NCBI RefSeq assembly: GCF_964199755.1
Contig: NC_133900.1
Location: 75,872,727 to 75,936,726 of the forward strand
DNA length: 64,000 nt
Direction of reading: 5' to 3'
Source: Larus michahellis
Lineage: Eukaryota; Chordata; Aves; Charadriiformes; Laridae
Shown here: positions 45,883-57,407 of the stretch, piece by piece
Position numbering within the stretch: the first letter of the stretch is position 1
Layout of the letters: every line of letters starts with the position of its first letter
The notes under the pieces: generated by a model
The model's input: only the letters and a program-made list of their open reading frames with translations
Databases searched by the model: none
Told to the model about the DNA's origin: nothing
Program-made: the position numbers and the translations under genes

Positions 45883-48416
45883 CTGTAAGAGAAGAAAAAC
45901 CATCAAAACGTGACTCTGGAGGAACAAGCATGTTCCTCATTAGAGCCTAGTGAAGTTTTTGTTTGCTCTATAAGCTGCTCTAAATCTTCCCCTCTCTTCC
46001 AACCTTCTGCTCTGCCCTCCTACGTTCTCTAATGCAGTCTCCATTATCACCACAACCCGGACTTTAATATCTCATTTTACATGCCAGAGAGTTCAGGAGA
46101 ACATTGTTTTATTAGATTTCATGATAAATAAGTCTGGACTAAACCAATACAAACCTTTTTTCTGTCTATGATTCAGATACAGCTTTTGTTTTCTATTTTA
46201 ACTTTTACTTAAAAGACTCTCCAAATGTTGAAGATTGAACAGACATAAAGTACACTCCTCAGTAGTAATACATTCTATTTAGAAACTGTACAAACAAAAA
46301 GGATTTGGGATACAGTATTTTACAGCTATTATTTATTTCTTACTATATTTTTTTCTCAAGCACATTGTTATAACAGACCTGTGAAATGATGACAATAAGG
46401 TATCTATTAGAATGTGTCCTCCATACTGTGAGAAAGTTAGAGTTAATCTGGCCATTTCTTAAAGCAGTCACTTATTCTTTACAATGGTTCAGTAGGAAGT
46501 TTTTCATTTTTCATGTGTCCACATGATTTTGAATAAAGAATGTAAATGAAATATTAACAGAGAGAGAAGAAATATAAAATTAAAATAAGTATTTAATTCA
46601 ACAAGAACCAACTCTTAGGTACCCCAGAATTACATGAACATATGGAAAGGCTGTAATGTTTGTGAAAACATGAACCAATGCAATTAAACCTTTCTCCTTG
46701 ATATAGAAAAGTCAGATGTCAGAGGCTGCTCAAAGGGAGCCGCAGGACTGTCACACTGTCAGTCATTAAGGAAGAACTGCATGATGCAAGGAATTTTATA
46801 TGAGCTGAACTTGCACGTCTTTGGGAATTTTTACTATGTTATAAGCTTAGTAGTAAAAATGCATTGCATTTATTTCAAAGGAGCTAGGTTTAGTCACTGT
46901 AGTGACTCATGGTTTGTGAGAAGGAAGGATTTGTTTGTTTCTGATAGTGCCAAATTCAGTGGAACCAGCAGTGGTAATACCACAAGAGAAATGGCAGCTG
47001 CAACTTCATGATCCGGACAGTCTGCAAAATGTTCCAGGAAAATTGTATCCCAGTTTTTAAATATGTGGGGAAACTGAGGAAAAAAGCTTATGTCTCCACC
47101 GAATTCTCTCAGGATCTACAACAGCCACACACTATGCAGGTTTGCTTCACAAGATGGGGTTTTTTCTCCCCACAAAGTTTCGTAACTTGAGGCAGCGGGG
47201 ACGGAGCTGGGAGAGCTGTGCTGCAGCACCATCTCCTTCAAGGAGGATCACAAGGTGTGCAGGCAGCTTCCCCAAGTTCCCCATGAGCCCCCGTAGCCAC
47301 TTCTTCAATTAATGAGGCCCAACTTTATCCTGCCTTTATTCTCCAAAACCTAGTGCCCTGAAGAGACACGGGAAGCAAACCACTCCTTCGCTCCAGTTCT
47401 TTAAAATAACAGTTGTACTGCCCATACCGACAAATTAAAATTCCCAAATTAGTTGGCCAGCTTTTATAAAGAAACAGAGTTATGCTATTTGAAAACCAGC
47501 CAGAAATGGCAGGAGGAAAGTAAACTGAGAAGAAGTGTTTGGTCAAATTTTTGTCAAAAGCAAGCGATAGACAGGTCGCTGTCTATGTTTGCTATGTTTA
47601 TTGTTTACACAGTTTACAGACTATGTTTACTGTTAACAGCTGTAAAAACAAACTACCACCACTGGCATGGAATTAGGTTTTAAATCAAGACACCCATTAG
47701 AAACCTGTTTTTGTTTAGCTTACACAGTACGTGCTAATACAGGGATATACTGATTACATTTTTAGCCCTTTTAAAATGTTTAATTTAATTTAGTACCTAA
47801 CATTATAGGGATCAAGAGTAATATGAAATTCTGTAGAAAAAAAAAATACATTGTTCCGTTAATCTGCAAAAGAAAAATACATGTTCAGATAAATACAAAA
47901 ACCTTTCACCGGTGACACAACTGACATCTTCACGATGCAGAATCAGAATTTAAGAATGGGTATTTTCACTTTAACAAAGCACATGATTTCTAGATTTCAG
48001 CAAAATCAATCACTTGTTACAGTATACAGGTCCTACGTCAGAACTAGCAACTTAGATTTGGTATCCAAGACAAATAGTTAAAAGAACTTAAAGACTACAG
48101 GAAACGCACCTGTAGTGCATTTGTTTCTCTTCAATGTCTGACCCTTCTGTCTTTGCATCCAAATTTGCAATACATTAAGCATTTTCAGCACTTACACATG
48201 CCAATGGGCAAGACTGCAGAGATAATGCCAATGAAACCACTCAAGTTTAAAGCAAACACTACAAGAAATCAAGGACTATGTCTATTTCTGAGAATCAAAT
48301 TCCCTCATGTTCTGGAGAACAAAAAGACACTACTTAACACTGCTACTCAGCCCTTCAGCGTTGAAGACTGAAAGCCACAGGAACCTTATTAATTATTATT
48401 AAGAGTACAATTTTAC
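45883..48416 (-). other. CLOCK: CLOCK leader intron nearest the start codon (inferred)
   Basis: Unique AT-rich sequence between the first coding exon and the candidate leader exon at 48417-48531. No repeat family recognised. Confidence 0.5.
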
Positions 48417-48531
48417 CTTTTACACTTTGGGACTTGTTAAAGTGTGAGGTTTAGTGATGAAACCTGGTTCCTTTGAAGAACAACGTGGAGTTAGATGTAT
48501 CCTCTTCTGCAGAAAAGCATTAAATTCTGAA
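48417..48531 (-). other. CLOCK: Candidate non-coding leader exon of CLOCK (115 nt)
   Basis: On the minus strand a strong acceptor (TATATTTTTACAG) precedes TTCAGAATTT and a donor AAAAG/GTAAAA closes the segment. It lies upstream of the first coding exon, where vertebrate CLOCK genes have non-coding exons. It carries a 10-codon upstream ORF at 48491-48520. Transcription is not shown by the sequence. Confidence 0.45.
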
Positions 48532-50533
48532 CTGTAAAAATATAAAAAAAGAGAATTTTGTAATCAAGGAGTTTTACAACAATCACTTATTTTTTTTAAT
48601 AAAAGAGAAGTAATCATTCCAAGAGTAATTTATAAATGTAATATTCTGCTTACTAAAAATACCCCAAGTATTTCACTATCTGAATTCACCTTGCTTTAAA
48701 GCTCCTCTTCATAAAATGGATATTCTGAAACAATTTCATTCTGCTTTAAGCTATCACTTTATGCCAATCGTTAATCTTGATGTCATTTTTACCATTGAGT
48801 TCAGTATCTCCCACGCCATCTACATCTTCACTTCCACTTGCTACCTTCAAAGTATATCGTTATGCCATTATTTCAACACCTTTTCTATTGAAACTCTTAC
48901 TTGGGCCTCCACTGGCTTTTTCAGTTATGTCTTTTCCTCTCACAGTCTCCAAAATTGCCACTTTCAGGACTCCAGAATGCGTAAAATGCTGCTACTGGCA
49001 AGTACCAAAGTTGCCCAGCTACATTATTGCTGCTCCCTCAGACACAGTCATTAACCCCTTCTTTCAAAACCCACTTCAAAAACACTTTCAAGAATGTATT
49101 GCAAACCTACCTCACAAATGCACTTTTTCCATAAAAAAACCTCAGCAGTAGTATAAGTGATCACCAGCTTCCAGTCTCTTTATACCATTACTTTTCATTT
49201 ATACAGTTTGTTCCCTTGAACCATGCCATTTTCTACATTTTTTAAGCTACACGAAATCGTTTTTTTTCCCTTCTTTATCCTGTTTCTCTCTGCCTTGCTT
49301 ACTGTTCTTAAAATAAAACGTATTCACTATACAATGTACATGTAGTACTTCCAGAAAATTTAATTTAAAGCCTATTAAACTCTAAAAAGGAGGCTGGGAT
49401 CTAAAAACTAAGCTTATGCTACTCCTAAATTCATTAACGGATTTTATGGAAAACACCAGAATTTTCTCTTATTTGACTAGAGAAGTTTCGTTTCTCCTTC
49501 CCCTGCACCTAGCAGAGGCTCTTAAGCGGTTAAAATAGAGATGCAAATATTAACATAGGCAGTTAAAGCCCAGCAGAACAATCTGCCAACAGGAGAAAAA
49601 CAATTACAGCATGATTCAATGAAGCCACTCGCTCTTTTCTGGCCAAATAACCTGCTGGCCCATTGACCTACTTTTTTAGGTGCTTACAGCCTCCTCTCCT
49701 ATTCTGTTTTGTTCCGTTTGACAAGTGCAAACATTAATAGTGACAGAGAGTCCCATGGAAGTCTAGGTTACAGAGACTGCAACATGAAACCCGTGTTTTT
49801 AAACTGCTTGGAGTCCAACAACTCTGCCAACTCTCACCCAGCTCCTAACAGAGTTCCGAGGAGGAAAATTTTAGACCTCATCTCTGCAGTAGTGCATTTA
49901 AAAAGAATAATAAATCACAACTAAACACTTAAGACAAACACCACAGGACTTAAGCACAGAACCGTACTTGATAATGTCTAAAAGAGAAGGAAAAATTAAA
50001 AAAAAAAGGGAAGTTTTTAAGGATATTTCAAAAAGGGATTTTAAGACGAGGAGGAAAGGAATATGTTTATGTCATAAATGAAAATAAGCAAGCTTAAACC
50101 AGACCAAAAGGAAAGCTCATCGCAGTGGAAAAGCTTCTGTAACCAAAACCACGCAGATCTCTAACTCAGTAGAAATGGCATGCCTGTGAAAGCCAGCAGA
50201 AAGGTTAAGACGCCCACACGCCAGCGTGGTCAGCCTCAAATGTCCAAAGGTCATGGGTCCATCTCCACAATTCATGAAGTTTTTTTAAATACAATGAATT
50301 ATGTGTATTTGTCTCCAGATACTATGTCTTTTGTACATGTTCAGTGCATGTTTTTAAACTTTTCTGCAACCCGGAAGGCTAGAAACTTACTATTTTTAAG
50401 AAAGTTGAGGTCCTCAATCAAAAACCTTAGCTGCTACCATGGATATACAAACTATTAATACACAACATTGCTCAATCTTTAGCAAAATCACAAAAACTAG
50501 CAAGACTGCAACTTCTGCGCTATGCTGACTTAC

Positions 50534-50596
50534 CGCTCACGGAGAGGCAAGGAGTCACTGGGTGCCAAGTTATTGCTTGGCCAAAGAAACAAGGTT
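50534..50596 (-). other. Weak candidate alternative leader exon (63 nt)
   Basis: Minus strand: acceptor TGACTTTCTCAG, body AACCTTGTTTCTTTGGCC and on, donor GAGCG/GTAAGTCAG. The donor is excellent and the acceptor fair. It may be a cryptic exon in the long CLOCK leader intron. Confidence 0.2.
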
Positions 50597-51457
50597 CTGA
50601 GAAAGTCATGGGGTAAAAAGCCACAATCCAAGCGAAGGTAATAGTGAAAAGTTCACACCATCTGATAAACACATTCCATGTTTTAGACTGAAACAACTTC
50701 AGTAACTTCAATTTTATCGTTAATACTGGCATGCACGTTGGCGATATTAAATCTTAGAAACAAATTCAAAGATTGAACAAAATGTGAAATTACGCTACAG
50801 TCTTGCTCATGACAGATGTTCTGTCGGGACTGGACTAAAAAATGGCTGGGACAATAGTCAATGTGTTGCTTGTACTTCATTTTGTATGTAGTCAGTGACT
50901 GAAATCCTTTCGCTTCCAGCACTTCACCGTAACGGTAACATCGCTAAATAGTTTTGAGAAAGAATCAGTATTGCCCTTATATTGTAAAAAAGACTCTTAT
51001 ATAAATATCTTGATTTTATAAGTAATGTTTTTGTGACTTTACAGATTACAGTCCTCGGACAGAATTAATGCAAGGTGACATATATTATTAAGACAAATAC
51101 TTTCACCCAGGAAAGATCACAGGAAAAATATAGGAAACAATTCAGTTTTCCAACACTAGAGTTTCTGCAAACAGAAAGAGATTAACTTCTTTAATACAAC
51201 CTGATCTCTGTGCCGTAATCCTATTTTGTCAAGGGAGCAAACTAGTTATTATAATCACTGAGGATTAGCTTGAGAGAAGATCTCGTTTAGAGAAGCAAAA
51301 TCACAGCACGCTGGTCTGCGCTTGTGATGGCCCAGCAGAGCTCCACCACTGGTTCCATACCAGGGTCAGCCAGCCAAGGAGCAGAAAAAACACACTGTGA
51401 GCAAAAAGCAGAGCCAGAACCTGACTCCCAGTGTAAGCACAGCACCCAAAGCCCTAT

Positions 51458-51830
51458 TCCTTATCACAGAATTGCAGGGTCTGGAAGGGACCGCTGGAGA
51501 CCATCTCATCCAACCCCCCTGCCAGAGCAGGGTCACCCAGAGCAGTCTGGCCAGGAACGCGTCCGGGCGGGTTTTGAACGTCTCCAGAGAAGGAGACGCC
51601 ACAGCCTCTCTGGGCAGCCTGTGCCAGCACTCTGCCACCCTCAAAGTAAAGTTTTATCTAATGTTGAGATGGAATTTCCTGTGTTCCAGTTTGTGTCCAT
51701 TGCCCCTTGTCCTGTCACTGGGCACCACTAAGAAGAGCCTGACCCCATCTTCTTGACACCCATCATCATACAGATTCTGAGGATAATTATAAACCTTCTT
51801 GATACTCCTTGCCAGAAGCAAAGAAGCATT
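51458..51830 (-). mobile_element. CR1 3' fragment, minus orientation
   Basis: Starts TCACAGAATTGCAGGGTCTGGAAGGGACC and runs through CCTTGTCCTGTCACTGGGCACCACTAAGAAGAGCCTGACCCC to about 51830. Its minus-strand frame encodes [20 protein letters not shown]. Same subfamily as the copies at 41.1 and 55.2 kb, but keeps more of the element's 5' side. Confidence 0.88.
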
Positions 51831-54800
51831 TGCTTCTGGTAACTTGGATTATGAACTTCTGTAGTTTTATTCTGGGACGTGCCACTGTAACGCACAAGCA
51901 GAGATACATCCATTATCTCACGTCCAGAACAGCATGTCACCATCACTCAGGTTTTCCACTTAGCTCTTTGCTCCGTAGGTTTCCCGCTCCCCTCCCAGAC
52001 CAACCATTTTTCTCTTTAGCTCTTTTACAGGGGAGGAAAAGGGGAAGAATTTGCTTTGGTTTAGTTCCTCTCTAGTAACCATAAACGTTTGGAGAGAGTG
52101 AGAGATCTTTAGACAGGTAAACCATAACCTGCTTTCTAATCAGATAGTTTGGCCTAACAGAACAAGCTGGCAGGTTTTGAGGTACTCGCTCCTTTGCTTG
52201 CAATGGTATATACACCAACCGAAAGCAAATTAGGGTAATGACTGATTGATCCCTTCTCACAGGCTATCAAAGGCTCTGTTAAAATACTATGTTTTTATGT
52301 GTCTCTCATTTCCTACCTCAAAATAAAAGAAAAAAAAAAAAAAAGCAGAACAAACCAACAAACAAAAATATCAGAAGATAGGGCCAAAAGGAATTTCAAG
52401 AAATGTTGTCCAAACTTTGCAGCTGAAAAGGTTATTCCAGCAGCCAGGAATAGTCATACAGCGCAAACTTTTCTCTACCGTGTCAACAAACCAACAGTAA
52501 TCTTGGTCTGGACTTGTGCAAAGAGCTGACCCATCCCAGAAATGTCATCTTCTGTAGATACAGGAAAACAGAGTAGGAGAGTGCTGTTTCTAGCACAGAC
52601 ATCCACACAGCTTGAGCCCAGATGGCCTTTTAATAGGAAAATTTGTGAGTGGACACCAGTGGAGAGAGGAATGATGAACAGGCGTGTTTCCTCTAACCAC
52701 GCGCTAGAAAAAAAATGGAAATCGCAAACTGCATTCAGTCCCAAGTTACAGAGGAAAGCTCTCTCCTGACAGTGGGACAGACTAATATGCGATGAAGGCA
52801 GGAGAGAACTGCTTTTTTTCCTCAAATCCTCATCATCCATCTGTCTATGAGGATATTGCTTACAGTTATAAGCTTTTAGCCAGACTTGTGACAGCAGCTT
52901 GCTTAGGTCCATTACCTTTGCAGGGAGTAGACAAGCATAAAGGATAATCAAGAAGTAGTACAAACCTAACCAAATTTATAAGAAAAATTTGAAAGGCAGC
53001 ATTTAATGACCTGTCCATCGATTGTTATTCTACTTTATTCTCATTTAAAATATTTTCCTCAGTTCTTTGCATTCTCAGTTCCTTACTGGAGAACTCCTTC
53101 CTCCAATAACAAAACCGTAAGTGTGGCAGAAATAATGCTTATAAATCCTGTGTGACTAGTCTGTACAAGAGAAAGTCTGCGGCTATGTTACAATTCTACT
53201 TGCACTCGCTTTTATTTATGAGGCTCCACCCTGCTTCTTGCCACCCTTCCATGGCTTTTACTGGAGGAGCACACCACTTCAGCTCTGGAGGCACACTGAA
53301 GCTGATTTGTGAAATGATGTGTCTAAAAGAACCCACATATCACACAGTTTTAAATATAATATTTATTATCATGTTCTTATTAAAAAGTGTGGCTTCATGT
53401 ACCTTTGGTAATTGGCACAGCTGAGGAACAGTACCCCTCGACAAGGAGGGGGAGGAACCTCTCAACTACGTCTGCCACTGCTGGATCTGGAACAGGGAGC
53501 CATGGGTTAGACTTCAGAGAATACACTGTGTGTGCACACCTAAAATACCATTTAGCTCATCATCAAGCCTGGCTGAAAAGTACACCTACTGCCTCCCCTT
53601 TAAACGGGGCTTAACAAAAAAACCAATGCTTCACAAGGTGAGCTTTAATCAAGAGAAGCTAACATGTTAGTGTTATAATTCAAAACTGAAAATCTTCACC
53701 TCTCTCTAAATCTCCATTTCCTTTACTGGGATTCTGAGCAGCAACAACCTGCGGGCAGCCAGCTCAAGAATGGATTCTAAGTTCATGTTCACTGCGCTGC
53801 AGAAAAAGCGCTGTAGATGGTGTAAAATCTGGAGATTCTGCTATTCTCTCTCACAGCATCTAAACTTGGACTATTTCACAGCCAACAAATAAAATCCCAG
53901 CTTCCTTCTTCCAGTCTCTTAAAGGGAACTAGGAAGGTAGGCAATTGGCAGGGTTTTTTCAGAAATTGAAAAGGGAAAAAAAATACTACACACATGCTCA
54001 AAAGTTTAAATTCCTACTGAATATTAGTAATTATCCCAGAAAACTATTTGCTACATACAAAACAGCTTTCTACAGAATAACATTACTAGACGAAAAAAAA
54101 TAAAATTCTTCACTTGATGATTTCTCAATATTAATAGAATTTTAAGAAAAAAAAATAAAATTAAAATATGGTACCAAGATATTTATCCTGGAGTTAACAC
54201 CACTTTGAAATGATTCATCCAATTACAAATGTGCATATTTATGAAACAGACCATTAGCAATTTTAAATGTTTTCTATCAGATACAGATGTTAAACAATTG
54301 GTCTAAAGCAGTTTGTCTCATTTTCCTCAGAGCATAAATAATACCAAGAATACTAATAAACCTAACCAAAGAGGAAAAATGTATTAAACACTTTATTCCT
54401 ACACTGGAAAATATATATGAAAATTCAACTGAAAAATGAGACAGACCAAGAAGAGTTAAAACGTTGTTTTTCCTCTACCCCAATAACAAGAGGAAAGAGT
54501 GTCTAGATATAGAAAGTAAGCTAATTTTTGAGAACTGTAATGGAGAAAATTAATTACCAAATTCAACAGACATAATTATTACACATTCAAAGCAAGATAA
54601 GGCAAATTCTTCGATTCCATACAAAATCTCTGCTCAATGTTGACAAACTCATGTTTAAATTTAGAAAGTGAGACTTTACAACTATCATTACTGTGACAAA
54701 AACAAACACTCAGCTATCCACTACAATTAATCTTGCAGAAAAACATGAACCTACGTGTTAGGCGAGGACCTTAACTGCCAGACTTTTAGTATGCATATGT

Positions 54801-54938
54801 GTGTTGTGAGGTGGGAAAGGCAGCTAAAAAGCAGGTTTTGAAATTCACACTGATGAATCGTTCCAAAATTCTATCCTACACCAGAAAAATCTACCCAATG
54901 AATATTTATTAGCTTTTATGTCCAAATGAACACAGCTA

Positions 54939-54941
<3 letters not shown>

Positions 54942-54979
<38 letters not shown>
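54942..54979. repeat. 38-nt T homopolymer
   Basis: Thirty-eight consecutive T residues followed by ACACACAC, in the leader intron. Such a tract is unstable and prone to sequencing error. Confidence 0.9.
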
Positions 54980-54986
<7 letters not shown>

Positions 54987-55208
54987 CATCTTACTATTAC
55001 ATTCTAAAATCTTCAGAAATTCAAGAAGTCAACAGATGGCCAAGATGGTCTGTAAGAAGTTAAGGTACACAAGTTATTTCTGCACCCAACGCTTTTACAG
55101 TCTATTTAGGAGAAATTTTAAGGATCTAGCTATAAGTCTTAAATCAGTTTTGCTTGGTTTATAATCCACCTTACCTTTTAAAAGGCAACCAACTATTTCA
55201 TATCAATA

Positions 55209-55440
55209 ACTTTAGGAAGTTCCACCTAAACATGAGAAGGAACTTCTTTACTCTGAGGGTGGCAGAGCCCTGGCACAGGCTGCCCAGAGAGGTGGTGGAG
55301 TCTCCGTCTCTGGAGACATTCCAAACCCGCCTGGACGCGTTCCTGTGCAACCTGCTCTGGGTGACCCTGCTCTGGCAGGGGGTTGGACTAGATGATCTCC
55401 AGAGGTCCCTTCCAACCTTATGATTCTATGATTCTGTTCC
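55209..55440 (+). mobile_element. CR1 3' fragment, plus orientation
   Basis: AGGAAGTTCCACCTAAACATG to GGTCCCTTCCAACCTTATGATTCTATGATTCTG, ending in the tandem ATTCTATG-type unit typical of CR1. It is a short 5'-truncated copy. Confidence 0.9.
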
Positions 55441-57348
55441 TTTAAGATACTATTTTCTAGCACATCCCTATATCCAGAAACATCTTACCCTTTCTGTTAC
55501 ACATACATTAAAAAGGGGTGGAGGGGACAGAGGGAAAGTGGCATGAAATAAACGCAATTTTTTTTTTATTTTTTTTTTTTAAACAGGAGACTTATTCCTA
55601 ACTGGTAGACAGGGTACTCACCTAGGATGTGGGAGAAACAGTCTAACTACTTCCTCTGAATCAGTCCACAGGTGAAGAATTACCATATGTAAGACAGCAA
55701 AACCAATATATACATAGACCATGGAGGTAACTACATGGCTACAGATGAGGCACTTCACACTGTAATAGTTATTTATATTTTTATGTACTTTTACCAAACT
55801 CTTTGGTCAACCTGCAACTTTTCATGTTAGCCTTTGATCATTACTTTGACCACTCATTTCCACACCCATATTGAATTCCCTCTCTTCTGCTAGCATTAGT
55901 ATCTCTGACCACACATTTGACACAGTCGAAAACTGGTCCAGCCTAAAACTAACTGAAATATTATTTCATTCAGCTAAATCAACTAAATTTGTTTCGCCAT
56001 ATGGCTGCTCAAAAGCTGTGCTGGCACAGGGGAAGGGGAAGCAGTGAATCACCAGGTTAGACATCTTTTGGCAGCAATGCCGTTTCATGCTGACCTACAC
56101 CGTGTGTTAAATTACAACCAAAGAACAAAATTAGGAAAAATGAGATTCCAATTTGTGCTCAAAGAAAAAAGAGTAGTGTAGCTACTACTTGAGAAGTCTG
56201 CTTTATATTTAAATGAAACATCTGTACTCTCCCAAGCATTGCTGCATCTCACATGGCAACCCATCACAAATTAAGTTTCTGGACAGAACAAGGGTTGTTT
56301 ATATACACTGATCCATCAGCTTCTGGATATGAAAATGAATCCAGAACTCAGCCTTAGAGTCAATGGGAAACTCAAGCAAAATGTAAAGCACAAGAGTTTA
56401 TATACCTGATGTGTTGCTAAGTCGTTATCAACCTGTCTATCAAATAGGATGTTAATTAGCATGAACTGTGACTGTTTTAAGATGAACCTCAGTACAGACA
56501 CTTACACAAGGGTATTCACCAAAATGAACGATATGAAACTGAGAAAATTTAATGAAAGAATGATTTGTACCAAGAGTGGCTATTTGTAACTCTTAGAGTT
56601 GTATAAAAAGAGATTGGGACAGCCTGCAAACAGCAATACCCAAAAACATGGCACCCAAGAAGTAACAGGTGTTTCAGAAAGTCAATATTTAATCTGAAAT
56701 GTAATTATCCATCTCATGCAGAAATGCGAACACGTAAATAAAGCATTTTAAAAATATTTAGCGATGGGCATAATTTTTTTTTTCCAAGTTGATTGCACAA
56801 TCCTCGATTTGTGCAGCTGTGGAAGTGCTCTGATGCCTGGATTTCCCAGCGCGGGTGACTCATGCACAGCTAAATTATTCTGTGAAGCTTTTGTGAAGAG
56901 TGGACTGTTTGACTGCCTGAAGAATGGAGTAGGCAGTGCACTTCGTCGGAAAGCGTCTTCAAAAAGAAAGAAGTGAGATTTCACATTCACATTTCCATAA
57001 AACGAGAGAGTAGGAACGCTTTAAGCTCCAACACTAAAGCACAGTCCAAGTCAAAAATTACCGATTTAAAAAATTAGCAATTTTTACCAATTACTAATAG
57101 CTCCTCCTCCCTGCCTCCCCCACCCCTTTCCCCTAGAAGTCCTCTACATCATCCTGGAGACCGGGAAGCGATAACAAAAGAAAAAAGAATGAGGCAGAAC
57201 AAAACCAGAACAAAATGAAACACGGCAAACACCGGGGGATGCTAACTTCAGTGTATTCCAAAGTAATTTGTCAAAATACGCTTCTGTAGTAGCACGCTGA
57301 CCATTATATTCATAAGATTAACAAGATACAACAAAAGTAAAGACTTAC

Positions 57349-57407
57349 TTTACTAAAATTCTGGTGTCTGACAGTGGATCCTTCAGTTATTCCCCCAATA
57401 CAGCTGC
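57349..57407 (-). other. CLOCK: Candidate non-coding leader exon of CLOCK (59 nt)
   Basis: On the minus strand acceptor CTTTCTACAACAG, then GCAGCTGTATTGGGGGAATA and on, then a perfect donor GTAAGT. The segment has no ATG, as suits a leader exon. It is a splice-signal prediction only. Confidence 0.45.

Larger units (their letters stand above)
48532..57348 (-). other. CLOCK: Long CLOCK leader intron (inferred)
   Basis: Holds CR1 copies at 51458-51830 and 55209-55440, a 38-T run at 54942-54979, other A/T runs, and a weak cryptic exon at 50534-50596. Remaining sequence is unique and AT-rich. Confidence 0.5.

Noticed and set aside
48716..49150. Pyrimidine-rich stretch with overlapping 112- and 124-codon open frames, possibly an old LINE tail
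   Set aside because: Wording only vaguely recalls old LINE ends, and neither frame shows a domain. Not strong enough to list.
52475..52963. 162-codon open frame on the minus strand in the CLOCK leader intron
   Set aside because: No splice support, no recognisable domain, ordinary AT-rich intron composition; probably chance.
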